The notes under the pieces: generated by a model
The model's input: the letters and a program-made list of their open reading frames with translations, nothing else
Databases searched by the model: none
What the model was told of the DNA's origin: nothing
Source of the DNA: Cunninghamia lanceolata
Lineage: Eukaryota > Streptophyta > Pinopsida > Cupressales > Cupressaceae
Direction of reading: 5' to 3'
Assembly: GCA_027924645.1 (NCBI GenBank)
Contig: BSBN01000334.1
Span: forward strand, 62,001 to 126,000
Length of the DNA: 64,000 nt
Translations under genes and position numbers: made by a program
Shown: positions 34,924 through 47,902 of the stretch, in pieces
Position numbering within the stretch: position 1 is the first letter of the stretch
Layout: each line of letters starts with the position of its first letter

Positions 34924-37373
34924 TGTTGGTTCCTCCAACTGATTGCCAGAGTCCTCTAAGGATTTAGCCAATTTCTTATGCTTAAGGGGTCTGGGTCAGT
35001 GGCCAACAAATAGGATTACAACAATAAGTTAAAAAATCCTTTGTACTTTTGGTTCTGCAAGACCAAGGTGGGTGTACCTATATAGCATCTAGGGGATGTA
35101 AAATGATTTATGATAGATATTGCTATTTAAACATAGGTTCTCAATGATAATTATACCAAAGAAATGACTAGTTGTTCTTGGATTGGCTTAATCCTTTGGC
35201 AATACAATTTAGACCTAGATTGAGAACAATAAAGACTTCAATTCTACTCTAAAATAGTACAAAAATAAAATGATTTTGATTGTTTGGATGGATTTGAATC
35301 AGCATATCAGCCCAGTAAGAGACGGTGCCTAATCCAAGGGTAACAAAGTCAAGTTACACAAAACAAATGTATCATTCAAGCAATGTTGTTTCATCACAAT
35401 ATGGACTAACAACATCAATACCTTGCATTAATGCCTCCTATACTCAATAACAGAGAACTATCATTTAAAACCCACAATGCAAACAAGGCTAATAGAATAT
35501 CTCCCAAGCAATTACTCCTCTCCTTGAGAGAAAGCTAGAGAAGATATGCACAATACATAAAACTATAGAGGTGAACCATAATACCCTTGATATTGAGAAT
35601 TCATGAGAATTCACATTAACTTCATGTGGATACAATGTGGAGAAGGTTCTATAACCAACATCAAAATGCATTCAACTTTGAGAATGAATTATTACCCTAC
35701 AAATTTGAACATAAGATGGCATACAACTTTCCTATAACTACTTTGGACTACAACACAAATGACTACTACCTAAAACTTAATTTCAGAACCACTCAGATAA
35801 AATGACCCTAATATCCCTCTTATAGAAACGAAGGAGCAACAAGCTTCAGGCCACCTATCCCCAGTAATCGATAACTGTAATCATAACAAGATGCAAGTGC
35901 AACTACCCATGGGAAGAATATTCCCAACCATGGCAAGGATGGTTGCACGCACCAGCACACACTAACTAGCATCCAAAACATATTTATAAATATAGTTACA
36001 ACAACCATCATTACCTAACAACATCTTGAAATCCCAAAGGCATGGGAAACATGTGGATATGAGGATGCAATGACCCCTTTGAGAAGATTCCATCATGTAT
36101 AATCAAGCAATCATGGGAGTCCAGCCAACAATCAAGCCCTTTGAATGGATTCTGATGATATCCGGATGTGAGTATCTGGATTTGGATGTCTAGATATTGT
36201 GCTATGTGAGATGTTCATATGGATATCCATGCGGATATGTCCATGTGACGTCAACATGAGAGTCAGGTCAAGCATCATTGACCAAAAGAATGTTATCGGG
36301 CTCCAAATCCATTTAGAATAGGTTAGGATATCCATGTAGACATCTGTCTTAATATCATTGGTTATACAGGGGCATGGATATTAGGAAATATCCAGATAGT
36401 AGAACTCATGAAATATCCCCAAGATGAAAGTCCTGATGACATCACCCCTTTTGTGGTGATCCTTGGCTATGAGAAAAGTGATGTCATTAGCATATTGAGA
36501 AGGTCTAGACATTAGGATAATGTATGGTTATTAAGACTTATGAAATATCTTATGCCAGAATGTCCTAATGATGTCATCAGCACATCCACTTTGAAGGATC
36601 TGGACATTCAGGAATGTCTAGATATTTAGGAAATGATATGCCATCGTTGAATGTCCTGATGATGTCATCACTATTGAATGCTTCTTTGGAAAAGGATCTA
36701 GATGACATCACCCTAATATGCACATTGAAAGGTTAGGACACTAAGAAAATTTATGTATATTAGGAAGCGGGCTAATATCCAGATGGCATCAGCGAAATTA
36801 GAACACTTTATAGGTCGGGATGACATGCTATGATCCAGATTGGGATGTTTGGCAAAGGTCAGGACATTTGACAAGGTTGATATCCACATGAGAAAATATT
36901 TACATGACACATGTTGTTTATACAAGTGAAGGATAAATGACGTCATTAGGATGCAGATATGACAAAGGTATAAGGACATGGATATTTGAAAAGTCGGGAT
37001 ATTGGGACTTATACTTAGCAATTTTATGAGCTTCTTGGTCGGGATAATATGTCCAAATATTAGCGAATATGAAGACATTCAAATGTGAATATGAATATCT
37101 AGAGGACCATTGACCAAGACTTTGACTTTGAATATCTTGCTGGTTTTAACGAATTTCCCTATGCTTCAAAAGGAAAACTTGCATAGAATTTCATCCTCTA
37201 TCATTTGATAGGCTTCATGAGGGAGAAACCACACTTTGAAATTTTAGGTAGACAGAGGCATACTTTGAAGTATTTTAGGCTTTTAAGGCTTTAGCAAGGT
37301 TTAACAAAGGATTCATCAAGCCTAAACAAATACAACCTTAGGCAGGAAATGCATGAAAATGTAGGTCCTAACA
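34924..37373 (-). repeat. element A 5' LTR (2450 bp)
   Basis: Full LTR matching 3969-6409. The TATA box is at 35816-35829 and the TGACGTCA-like array at about 36430-36960, with a perfect TGACGTCA near 36937. It is followed by the target duplication AGAGG at 37374-37378. Confidence 0.88.
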
Positions 37374-37378
37374 AGAGG

Positions 37379-37830
37379 GATGCTCTATGTTCCATAATTT
37401 GCTAAACTTTTCATCTTTTGAGATCTCCTTAGAATCTACAGTAGTTGTTGGATCACCTAGATCCTTCCTCATAGACCAAAAGGCATTTATTTTTGTTTGT
37501 GTCCATAATTCATATGTACAAGATTTTCTAAGAAAATCTGGCATTTGTTTTTAAACTAGATGGTTGATTAGCTCTTTTATAAAAAAATGTTTGACCTCCA
37601 AATAGTGATTGGCATCTCCATCACTTTCTGTGGGTGCAATACCATTATTTCTTCTGACAATTATTGAAAAGTAATACCTTTCTCACTAGCAATTTCCTCC
37701 ATTATGTTTTTCACCTCATCCCAAGAATTCTTGTTTTTCAATATTTCTAGCAGGGGTTTACTTTGATGTTGAACTCTACTTCCAACATTCTTATTGGCCA
37801 TAATCCTTTCTTTAATCACATCACATGGGT
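37379..37830 (-). pseudogene. repeat gene D, copy 1, middle part
   Basis: It matches 61286-61745 of the second copy. The minus-strand frame includes YDPCDVIKERIMANKNVGS, HQSKPLLEILKNKNSWDEV and NIMEEIASEKGITF. It connects the N-terminal part (46594-47902) to the C-terminal part (2625-3968) once elements C and A are removed. No known domain was recognised. Confidence 0.6.
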
Positions 37831-37835
37831 CATAC

Positions 37836-39549
37836 TATTTACAATATGTGTTGTCATTGATGTCAACTCAATATGTGTCAACTTGAGGTCAGGCTTGTAT
37901 AGAGTTTTTGTATAGAATTTGAAGAGGTTCATAAATGGTTAGAGATAGGATAATGTAGCTAATGGATAGTGGAAGATTTGATAGAGATGGTTTGACATAG
38001 TTGGAGACATGGGGTCAACATGTTTAGGGAAAGTTAGTCTAGAAGACCTAGCAGATGGAGAGAAGCTATCTAAGTATGAGGAAGAATGGTGATCAGTATG
38101 ATGTCTAAGTGTGATGCAGAGGTGGGTGTACTTGTTTCAATATGTTTCTAGTATCCCTACATTGATATCTTACTAGTGTGGTGTACCACACTTAGAGATA
38201 GGTTGGTAAAGTTTTGCTAAGGTATTCATAGTGTATACTACAACACAGAGCCATGGTGGTTTGGTCACCATCCTTCTGCAAAGAAAGATTTATTCTTGTG
38301 GTTATGAAGATATGTTGGTCCAGATGTGAAGGTGTTATATCCAAGATTTCAAGTCATTAAACCTTGTGCTATAAAAGTTATAAGTGACAGAGTTCTGACC
38401 TGTGCTCTTGCAGAATAAAGTAATGATGACTTGGTTTGTTGGAATTCTCCGCATTCTTTCAGAGTAATAGATATCACTATGCAGAATTGGGGATATGTTT
38501 AGAGTAGTGTATGGGTACATCCATATGTGTTTCAGATGTTTTGGTAAACTGCAACGCAATATCCTAAGTGTTGATGTGTCACATTTAGTCTAGGATGCTC
38601 TATTTTCAATAGTTTAATATGTTTCTCTTCTTGCGGAAACACATAATGATCAGATACCTCATTAAAAAGTTGTAAGGATACTATTGATAAAATATATTTC
38701 TCACATTTTGGTCCACATGATGTTTTTGGTCTCTCCCCGGCGGTGTAAAGATGAACAGTTGGTAGTATTTATCTTGTTTGGGTTGACAGTCTGGTTTCCT
38801 TCATTTGCAATTGATCCTGATTAATTAATTTTGCTTTGGAGGATGTGTTGTGATGTATTTGACCCTGATATACCATGTTTAGTGATTTGCAACTCATTTT
38901 CTCTTCATAATGTATTTGTTCTGAGCTAACCTATACAATATCACATGTTTCATCTAAATGTCATCTTGGTGACGACCTAATTAAAGTTTTGAGTTGTTGT
39001 GGGGGTATTTATAGAAGAACAAAATCATTTTTGAAAGGATATAGGTGAGATTGAGGAGTATGTCAAGAATGAAGTCTGTGAAGTCAGTATGATGGAGTAA
39101 TTGTGTGAAAAAGGGATTGCAACATCAACATATGTCAGATGCCTTCTTCACAATAGTTCATGTTCTTATTTCCATTATAATTTTCATGTATCCTGCTATC
39201 AAACAATGAGTCTCTTCAATAGGTCCTTATATCTTGCCCTAAGGTTGTAGCCTCAGTCTGCAAGTCCATCAGGGAGTAGTGATCTTCCTTCAGTAGTGAG
39301 CCTTGAAACAAAATTGTAATCTTTATAAGCAGTGAGCTTCATATATTGTGACTTAACCCTCACCATGGTTTTTCCCTCATTGGGTTTTCCACGTTAAAAA
39401 TCTTTGTGTCCCTGTGTGGTGCATGTTTTCATTTCTTTTATTCTTCTTTTAGTTAATGTGATTTGATGTTTAAGCTGTAAATGAAATTTATTTAAAAGTT
39501 TAAGAATAGACTAATTCATCCCCCTCTTAATCTTTGGGTGTGTTCAACA
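37836..39549 (+). repeat. element C 5' LTR
   Basis: 1714 bp, ending TGTTCAACA. A TATA-like GTATTTATAGAAG is at 39005-39017. It differs from the 3' LTR at scattered positions, mostly transitions, so the insertion is not recent. Confidence 0.88.
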
Positions 39550-39550
39550 A

Positions 39551-39565
39551 TTGGTATCAAAGCCA
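39551..39565 (+). other. primer-binding site of element C
   Basis: TTGGTATCAAAGCC lies one base after the LTR. The plant copia consensus TGGTATCAGAGC (initiator-Met tRNA) fits with one difference. Confidence 0.8.
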
Positions 39566-39614
39566 AGTTCCTTTGAAAAGCCTAAAAACTGAGATAGATC
39601 CTGCACTTGAACAC

Positions 39615-40884
39615 ATGGAATCTGAAATTATGTCTAATGATGTGTTTTCTCCTGAACCAGATCTAGAGTCAATGGAACCTAAAGGTTGGGACATCAATCT
39701 AGATGAGGTAGACCTTGAAGGAGAACTCTGATCAACCCTTGAAGATCTAGATGAAGCAAGAACACTAAATCTAAAATATGAGGTCACGCTTGAAAAATCA
39801 AAGGAGAAAATTGTAAAGTTGAAGACACAGGCTGGAGAATCAAAAGAAGAAATTGGAAAACTGGAAGCTCAAATAGAAGGAGATAAGAGATGTGAAATTA
39901 AAATCAAGGAGGCAGAATATCACGATCTCTAATTTGAAAGTTAAAGTTGAAGAAGGCAAGAGGATTGAAGATTGCTTAAATAACAAGCTTACTGATAAAG
40001 TAGTTGAATTTTCAAAACTTGAGGAAGAAGTTGTTAATCTGAGAAAAGAATTGGAAGAAGCAAAGGAGCGGATAGAGAAAATCTTAAAACTTAAAGGCGA
40101 TAGGGAGCTTCTTGATGAGATGTTTAGTTATCAAAAACCACATAGGAACAAGGGTGGTCTTGGTTTTGGAAAATGAGAAAACTCTAAAACAAATTTGGTT
40201 GAAGACAAGAATGAGAAGGAAAAAGGAAAGTCACATGATGAATCCAAGAAGACTGAAGAAAGGAAGAATAACTTCACACAAGTCTAAAACAAGAAGAAGA
40301 ACTTTAGAAAGCCTATTCCTAAACAAACTATTTCTACCAAGTACTCTCAAGCTTTCAATGGTAATTACTATACTTGTAATAAGATTGGTCGTAAGGTTGT
40401 TGAATGTAGAAGCAAGATGAGTTAGAATTCATTTAGGCCTCAAAGGTACAATGCTATGAACTCTCAATCATTTCATGGTCAGTGCTATGCTTACAATAAA
40501 GTTGGTCATAAGGCTAATGAATGCAAAAGTAAAGTGATGAGGAATAGTTTCATGTATAAGAATCATTCTATGACTTCTCAAAAATTCTATGGTTATAGCT
40601 ACACATGCAACAAGTATGGTCATAAGGCTGCTAATTGTAGATCTAATGTGAGAGGAGGTGATTATGCTCTGCAATCTAGTATCACCTGCTACAATTGTAA
40701 TAAATCAAGACACATTGCAAGGTTTTGCAAGGGAAAGAATGTAAAATCTTCTGCTCCTCAAATAAATATTGACATTGATCACAAAAAGAAGGAAATGAAC
40801 AAGATGTGGAAGAAGAAGGAAGAAAGTGAAGTAAAGGAAGGATTTGTATGTCTGCCTAGTGTAGATGGATCTTTTGGTATCTAA
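39615..40884 (+). pseudogene. element C gag (coiled coil plus zinc knuckles)
   Basis: It starts at an ATG 50 bases after the primer-binding site, with an acidic N-terminus (FSPEPDLESMEPKGWD). A long coiled coil follows (about 39740-40130: KEKIVKLKTQ, KLEEEVVNLRKELEEAKERIE), then a Lys-rich linker and four CCHC-like knuckles between about 40370 and 40735. Only the last (CYNCNKSRHIARFC) keeps all four metal ligands; the others have Cys-to-Tyr changes (CYAYNKVGHKANEC). The usual copia capsid domain is not visible. Stops and a frameshift near 39890 break it. Confidence 0.7.
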
Positions 40885-41327
40885 AAGAAAGTATTAGCTC
40901 AGTGGGAGTTACAATTGCAAATATTTTCAAACCCCTATAAAGCATAAGATGCTGAAATCTTCAGCATAATGGGTAATAGTGACATGAATATGTTTGGCTA
41001 GTGATATTGTGATAGTTGCTCAAATCTACGGAGCAAATACACTCTCTACAAAAATTTCCTAAATGATCATGGATCCCTATGTTATTTCAAGACAATTTGT
41101 GTCAAGAACAAGGGAATGCATTTAATGTGGAGCAACTAGGGTAGGTGCGAAGCTTATTTAGTCCCTAATTGATCAAAATTGATCTCATTCAAATGAGATC
41201 AAGTTTGTGTAAGAGCCAAGGAAGAGAAGAAGGTTTTTAGTGAATTTTACGTGCAAACCCTAATGGAAGTATTCACAGGTATTCTTTAATTTTTCTTGTA
41301 AAACCCTAGCATTGAGAAAGAGTTATC
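40885..41327 (+). other. spacer between gag and second ORF of element C
   Basis: About 440 bases without a supported frame. They end with a leader-like stretch (AAACCCTAATGG, AAAACCCTAGC) before the ATG of the second ORF. Confidence 0.4.
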
Positions 41328-44300
41328 ATGGCAACACCTGTGGTTATTGACATTGTGGAAAGGCCAAGTCCAAAATTCAAGAAACATTCATATAAATCTA
41401 CTGAGACCGATAAGGATGGAGTATTTTCCCATGCTCCTATCAATGTGCTACATACAAAGGATGTCTGCCTATATATTCACTCACAGCTAGATGAGTACAA
41501 TCATTTGAAGTTGAAAAAGTTTAGGAGAAATCATCTCTTGGATGATTATTTTCAGCTCAAGCCAAAATATGTAAATGTTGAGGCAAAATGACTAGATGTA
41601 TGGAAGGGTTTCCCCAACTTTTGCTATGAAGAAGAATGGGTCAAAATTGCCTTGAGCCAGATTCATGAAGATTTCCTTTGCCTTGATCAGCCCTACATGA
41701 TCACAAAAGAAGCCATTAGAGTTGTGACCAGATTGTGCTCATCTAAACCTGTGCCCACACTAAAAGTTGTGAATAATGAAGAGGTTATGAAGCATATAGG
41801 AGAAAATTTTGATAAAAGAACCCTAACTGTGGATGACATCACTGACCTAGGGGTTCGATATGCCACAATGGGCATTGCATACAAGGTCTATTACTCAAAT
41901 AGAGAGGGGTCTTCTACCACCACCACCATCTACACTGCTCATCAGATGGTGAAGGAAGGAAAGGATTATGACCTTTGTGAGCTCTTGCGGTAGTAATTGA
42001 TGGACAACTTGAAGAGAACCAAGGAGACATTCTACAAATTCTAGTATGGCTCTTTGATCATTTGTCTTATGTTCTATTTCCTGAAGGAATTGCCTGGTAT
42101 GAAGAATGTGATCTAGAGAAGAGGCATCCCTATTGCACACCAAATTAGGGACCACATGCATAGTTTTCCTAATACCAAATAGTGTGACACAATGTTTTGG
42201 GGATTCTTCAAAACATTCCAAAATGATATGCAAATGAGGGATATGATAGCACAACAAATTATGGATAAATATAAGAATTTTATGACATTTATGGTAGACA
42301 AGGACAACTGCTACATGGAGGTAGTTGAACCAAGAATTGTATGGATAACTACATTTCCCTATGAGGTCTCCGAACTTGATTGGATTGGGTATGCTGAAAT
42401 CCTACTCAGCAAACCTACAGATCCCTTTATGGAGAGGTTTGGTACTTAAGATGAGATAACCAACAAGAGAAACAAGAAGGGGGTAGAAGAAAAGGTGGAG
42501 AATATGTAAACAAAATTGGAAAAGATGTTTGATAATCTTGAGGGTCATGTGGAAAAAACACAAACTAATTCTGCCACACCTACTCCTAGAAGGACAAGTA
42601 GGCCTGCATCTGCCACTATGACTTCTCCTAAACCTTTCGAACTGGCTCAAACATCTCCTAGCAGTGGAAGAACTACTACTAAAGCACCAGTGCAAACCAA
42701 AACTGGAGAGAAGAAGAAACCAAGGCTTAAGAAACAAACAAAGAGGGGAAAGGTTAATCTGGTGAATGTAGAGGATGATGAAGAAGAAAAGGAAGCCTTT
42801 CTATTGAAGAAAAGAAATAAACAAGGAGAAGAGGAAGAAACATCCAAAGGAAAAGGTAAAGAAAAGATAAAGAAAACAAAGAAGGCTCCTTCGAAAGTAG
42901 AGCTGAGCATCAGCCTCTATAGCTTGAGGCTACCATTAATACAATTGCATAGTATGGGGCACTAAAAGGAGTTGCAGAACTTTATGATGAAATTCCTCCT
43001 AGTAACAATGCTACAATTGAAAAAGTTATAGTTATGTATATGATGGGCTTCAATGTGGCTTTAAATGAAATTATTGATCAACTTCCAACAAGTCTTGTAA
43101 AGATGCTCAACAACAAGAGGAATGAAGCTAATATGGAGGAAGCCAAAATGAGGAAATAAGATCTAGAGAAAGCTAGCTCTTCCATCTCTCATGAATAAAA
43201 GGTTAAATTATCCCAAAGACAAGCACAAGAATTCAAAACCAAACACAGAATAAATACTCTAATGGGTAAGGACAAAGAAGAGATAGAAAGAATGGAAAGA
43301 GAGACAGAAGAAAAGATAACCAAAATCCTTGAAGAAATGAAGAAGGCTGAGATAACTACTAAGGAACAAGTTCCTCTGGATACTCTTGATGTGTCTACCC
43401 AAGAAACTAACTTATCAGCTTTTGAGGACAAGGTGATAGGTGGAGATGAAACAAAGAAAATTGATAAGCAGAATGATGAGACTGCTCCTCCGGAGATAAC
43501 AAATACAAAAAATATAGGAGGTCAAAGTGAAGTGAAGGTACTCCCTTTGGGGAATACTAATCCTAGTGTAGAACATAACATCCCCCCTCTGGAGAACCCA
43601 AGAAATGATGTACAAAGAAAAGAAGATAATCTTGATACAACAAAGAAGAAGCAAGATGCTTCTATGCAGGTAGGTAAAGATTCATCATCATCAGATTCTT
43701 TCAAGAACCTATTAGGGTTGTAGATGCAATTTCAATTTGTGGTGATACCCCAACTCCTGCAGATTCCTACTCATGAGGGACAAGCTGACTTGTCCAATAT
43801 CTCTCCTCTTCATAAATTATAGCTTGGTGACATTCTGCATGCTTCTGTAAGAAAGGAGTTTCTGTAGGATCATTTGAAGAAGACTGAACTTGTTGATGAG
43901 GTAGTAAAGATTATTTAGGAGAGTTTACCTAAGGTAAATGTTGATTCCTCTTTTCCTCTAGAATAAAAATTGAAAATCTTGATGGATTCCTTTAAAGATC
44001 ATTCATCTGACATCAAGCAAAAGGAAGAACAAGAGGCCTTGAGAAAAATAAATGAAAATAGAATGACTGATGCATCAGACCAGTGTGTCAATGCACACAA
44101 CAAATTGCAAGAAAAATTGAAGAAGTTTAAGGAATGTATTGATGAAGCCACTGCATTATACCTGTTTTACTTGAAATGGCCAAATTCCACCAAGAATATC
44201 AAAACTTAGATTGACTCCATTGAGTCACAGATCACTAAATTGGCCTTGATATATGACTTGTCAAAAGACAAGGATGGATCAATTAGGGAATAAATAGAAA

Positions 44301-44587
44301 ATATTCATTCACAGATGTCATTACTTTAGGATCAGGGAGAACAAATAAAGAAGCAGTTTGGTCAGCTCAGGGAAGTAGTCAATTTGAGACTTGCTTCATT
44401 ATCTGGGTTGCTAGCTGAAGTAGAAAAGGTTGATATGAAAATGAAGACTTCAAATAGTGTGGAGGAGGCTGAGGACTTATGCATACAATTTGAATGTCAG
44501 TCACATTCTTTCCTCAGCAAAAGCAAACTAGGTATCCATTCTTGCTCAACTCAAGGTAATCTAAAAAGCATTCTACCTTCTAAGTGA
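41328..44587 (+). pseudogene. element C second ORF: long unknown protein in place of pol
   Basis: One frame from MATPVVIDIVERPSPK at 41328 to about 42965, then a shift into a second frame to 44587, roughly 1,080 codons in all with about ten stops. The N-terminal ~375 codons look globular, with DQPYMITKEAIRVVTRL, EEVMKHIGENFDKR, DDITDLGVRYATMGIAYK and SELDWIGYAEILL. They loosely recall retroelement-borne plant-mobile-domain-like proteins (a guess from pattern only). A Lys/Thr-rich linker follows. The C-terminal half is coiled coil with heavy Lys/Glu content (KEEIERMERETEEKITKIL). No pol motif (DSG, YxDD, D,D35E) was found. Function unknown. Confidence 0.6.
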
Positions 44588-44792
44588 GTTGTAAGAGTAT
44601 TGTAGATAAGACAATTTTGGGTTTGTATAGACTTGTGGAGTCTTGTAGTGTCATTCTTGATGAAAATATTATGTACATAGCATTAGTTTTTGGGGCATCT
44701 CCATCTCACAGGGAGTGTTGTTTTTAAAAATCATACAGTAAGGGGGAGTACATACATTCTTTTTGGGTTATCATACCCTTTGTCCTTGATGT

Positions 44793-44874
44793 CAAAGGGG
44801 GAGAATGTGTTGATCAGTTGGGAGAGAAGAATTGTAGATAAATGTATGTTGCCATCAATGACAAAGTGGGAGAT
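44793..44874 (+). other. polypurine tracts of element C
   Basis: CAAAGGGGGAGAATG at 44793 and ACAAAGTGGGAGAT at 44861-44874, the latter directly before the 3' LTR. This is typical of plant copia elements and confirms the plus orientation. Confidence 0.75.
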
Positions 44875-46588
44875 TGTTGGCAATATGTGTTGTCATTGAT
44901 GTCAATTCAATATGTGTCCACTTGAGGTTAGGCTTGTATAGAGTTTTTGTATAGAATTTAAAGAGGCTGAGAAATGGTTAGAGATAGGATAATGTATCTG
45001 AGGACAGTGGAAGATTTGAGAGAGATGGTTTGACACAGTTGGAGACATGGGGTCATCATGTTTAGGGCAAGTCAATTCAGAAGACCTAGAATATGGAGAG
45101 AAGCTGTCTAAGTATGAGGAAGAATGGTGATCAGTATGATGTCTAAGTGTGATGTTGAGGTGGGTACACTTGTTTTAATATGTTTCCAATATCCCTACAT
45201 TGATATCTTACCAATGTGGTGTACCTCACTTAGAGATAGGTAGCTGAAGTTTTTCTAAGGCATTCACAGTGTATATTCCAAGACATATCCATGGTGTTTT
45301 GGTCCACATCCTTCCACAAAGCAAGATTTAGTCTTGCGGTTTAGAAGATATGTTGTTCAAGATGTGAAGGTGTTATATCAAAGATTTCAAGTCATTAAAC
45401 CTTGTGTAGTAAAAGTTATAAGTGATAGAGTTCTGGCCTGCACTCTGGCAGAATAAAGTAATGATGAAGGTTTGTTGGAATGCTTTGCATTCCTCCAGAG
45501 TGATAGATATGGCTGTGTAGAATTGGGGATATGTTTAGAGTGGTGTATGGGTGCATCCATATGTGTTTCAAATGTTTTGGTAAACTACAATACAATATCC
45601 TAAGTGTTGATGTGTCACAGTCAGTTTGGGATGCTCTATTTTCAGCAATTTAAAATGTTTCTATTCTTGCGGTGGCACATAATGATCAGATACTTTAAGA
45701 AAAAGTTGTAAGGATACTATTGATAAAATATATTTCTCACATTTTGGTCTGCATGATGTTTTTGGTCTCTCCCCAGTGCTATAAAGATGAACAGTTGACA
45801 ACATTGATGTTGTTTGGGCTGACAATCCAGTTTCCTTCATTTGCGGTTGATCTTGATTAGTTAATTTTACTTTGGAGGATGTGTTGTGATGTATTTGATC
45901 CTACTATACCATGTGTAGTGATCCGCAACTCATTTTCTCATCATAATGTATTTTTTTTGAGCTGACCTATATAGTATCACACGTTTCATCTAAAGGTCAT
46001 CTTGGTGCTGACCTTATTAAAGTTTTGAGTTGTTATGAAGCGTATTTATAGAAGAACAAAATCATTTTTGAAAGGATATAGTTGAGATTGAGAAGTATGT
46101 CAAGCATGAAGTGTGTGAAGTCAGTATGATGGAGTAATTATGCAAAAAAGGGACTGCAACATCAGTATATGTCTGATGCCTTCTTCACAATAGTTCATGT
46201 TCTTGTTTCCATTGTAATTTTCATATATCCTGCTATCAGACAATGAGTCTCTTCAGAAGGTCCTTGTATCTTGCCCTAAGGTTGTAGCCTCAGTCTACAA
46301 GTACATTAGGGAGCAGTGAGCTTCCTTTGGTATTAAGCCTTAAAACAAAATTTTGTAATCTTTATAAGCAGTGAGCTTCATATATTGTGAGTTAATCCTC
46401 ACCATGGTTTTTCTCTCATTGGGTTTTCCACGTTAAAAATATTGGTGTCCTTGTGTGGTGCATGTTTTCATTTATGTTATTCTTCTTTTGGTTAATGTGA
46501 TTTGAAGTTTAAGTTGTAAATGGAATTAATTTAAATGTTTAAGAATAGACTGATTCACCTCCCTCTCAGTCTTCAGGTGTGTTTAACA
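44875..46588 (+). repeat. element C 3' LTR
   Basis: 1714 bp, TGTTGGCAATATG to GTGTTTAACA, with a TATA-like CGTATTTATAGAAG at 46041-46053. It is followed by the target duplication CATAC. Confidence 0.88.
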
Positions 46589-46593
46589 CATAC

Positions 46594-47902
46594 TATCAGT
46601 GAGAGTCAACATAAAATTTAAAAATTTGTAAAATTTGGTGTGCCACAGTGAATGCTTTTCTCTCGGATGTGAACCCTCCACATGAAAAAGGTAAGGAAGG
46701 AAATATGCTCTTCTTTTGTTGAATAACAAAGTACAGTTGATCTATACCATTGATCTACCATTCCAATGCAAAAACCCTTTCTTTCACATGTATTGGAAGT
46801 TTATGGGTTCTACTCCTAATCCATAAAATCTTAGAACAATATATTCTTCCATGAAGTATCAGTCAGCCAATTGTATTTTTGTTCCCAGTTCAATGGAATC
46901 TCTACAAGACTTAGGGAATCTAGGCATAGGAGTACTTGTAATTACATAATACAATGGAGACAAAAAGTAGTCCACAAATTAATTATAGTTCCTTCAAGCA
47001 TCATGCATCCTTATCTTATGGGTCCAATCATGTAGTGGAACAGCTCTTTTCGCCTCATCATTTACAAATGGCTGAATTTGAAGATTGTTGGCCACAAATG
47101 TTCTACTAAACTACACTAGAAATAAATTACACAAGTAGGTTGTGAACCTAAATGTCTTAGTGTTGGAACTAGAAGTGGAACCTCCTTTAATCATTAAATT
47201 TTTTTTTTTGTAGTGTACTCTACAAATCCATATTTAACAAGGGGAATAACAAAATGGATATTGTATACCATTTCAAGGAGGCTTGCATCCACTTTCCTAT
47301 TAATATACAATTCAAGGTAAAATGCTAGCATGGAAATATTATCTTGAGCCCATGTTTTAAAAATTTCAATTTGATAAGGGGGCTTTTGATTCTCTTTGGG
47401 TATGAAACCATCCATTGTTATTTTTCTAATAAAAAAAACTTTGGAATTTAGACTCACTGCTTCATAATCACTAGCTAACTTTTCTAGGTCAATGTGGACG
47501 TTTCCAAAATCTTTGACTGCAAACCCCAATAGTCTACTGATTTCTACTATAGTAATGGTGAACATTTTATCCTGGCTATCTTCATTTACAATTGCTTTTC
47601 TATTTTCATTATAATTCTAGGCAAGGAAAAACCTCAGGGAACATTAGGAATCCCAATCAAACCACTCATGGTGCAGTGAAACTATTAATTGGTAATGTCT
47701 TTCCTTGGTTAGCTTGCATTTGCATTACAACCTTATTCTCACATGAAAATCTAAGTTATCAGGTAAGCCTACCAAATATTATAGGATCATAAATATCATG
47801 GTATTCATCAGTGAAACTTGGGGTTTTAAGCAATCTAGCATAGTTTATATTGTGTATTTCTTTGTCTTTCCCAATTGGTGGTGTGTTAGTGGTGGTAGAC
47901 AT
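46594..47902 (-). pseudogene. repeat gene D, copy 1, N-terminal part
   Basis: The ATG at 47902 opens a frame reading MSTTTNTPPIGKDKEIHN and INYARLLKTPSFTDEYHDIYD. After about 200 bases that could be an intron (GT near 47774, AG near 47577; unproven), the frame resumes as MFTITIVEISRLLGFAVKDFG to VKYGFVEYTTKKKI (47194-47565). More broken coding follows to PFSCGGFTSERKAFTVAHQ and ILQIFKFYVDSH, where element C is inserted. Reassembled, D would be a protein of around 1,000 residues: a globular N-terminal half and a coiled-coil C-terminal half. The family was not recognised. Confidence 0.6.

Larger units (their letters stand above)
3969..37373 (-). mobile_element. element A: Ty3/gypsy Tat-like LTR retrotransposon, enlarged by a nested element and a tandem duplication
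   Basis: The element starts TGTTGGTTCC and ends GGTCCTAACA. It has LTRs at both ends (3969-6409 and 34924-37373), a primer-binding site next to the right LTR, and a 5-bp target duplication. It therefore reads on the minus strand. Its own sequence amounts to about 12.4 kb. The remaining ~21 kb is element B nested inside it plus a second copy of the 3' half of A. The coding order on the minus strand is gag, protease, archaeal-type RNase H, reverse transcriptase, RNase H, integrase. The extra RNase H and the Arg-type primer site place it near the Tat lineage (family knowledge; not tested by phylogeny). All reading frames are broken. Confidence 0.85.
37836..46588 (+). mobile_element. element C: non-autonomous copia-like LTR retrotransposon with a long unknown ORF
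   Basis: The two LTRs are both 1714 bp (37836-39549 and 44875-46588). The primer-binding site is the Met-type TTGGTATCAAAGCC, a purine tract ACAAAGTGGGAGAT precedes the 3' LTR, and CATAC target duplications lie at 37831-37835 and 46589-46593. The 5' LTR start reads TA instead of TG. The internal 5.3 kb holds a zinc-knuckle gag and a long second ORF, but no protease, integrase, reverse transcriptase or RNase H. It must have depended on proteins from another element. Confidence 0.9.

Noticed and set aside
42402..42910. Minus-strand frames over the second ORF of element C
   Set aside because: Low-complexity antisense of a Lys/Glu-rich coding region.
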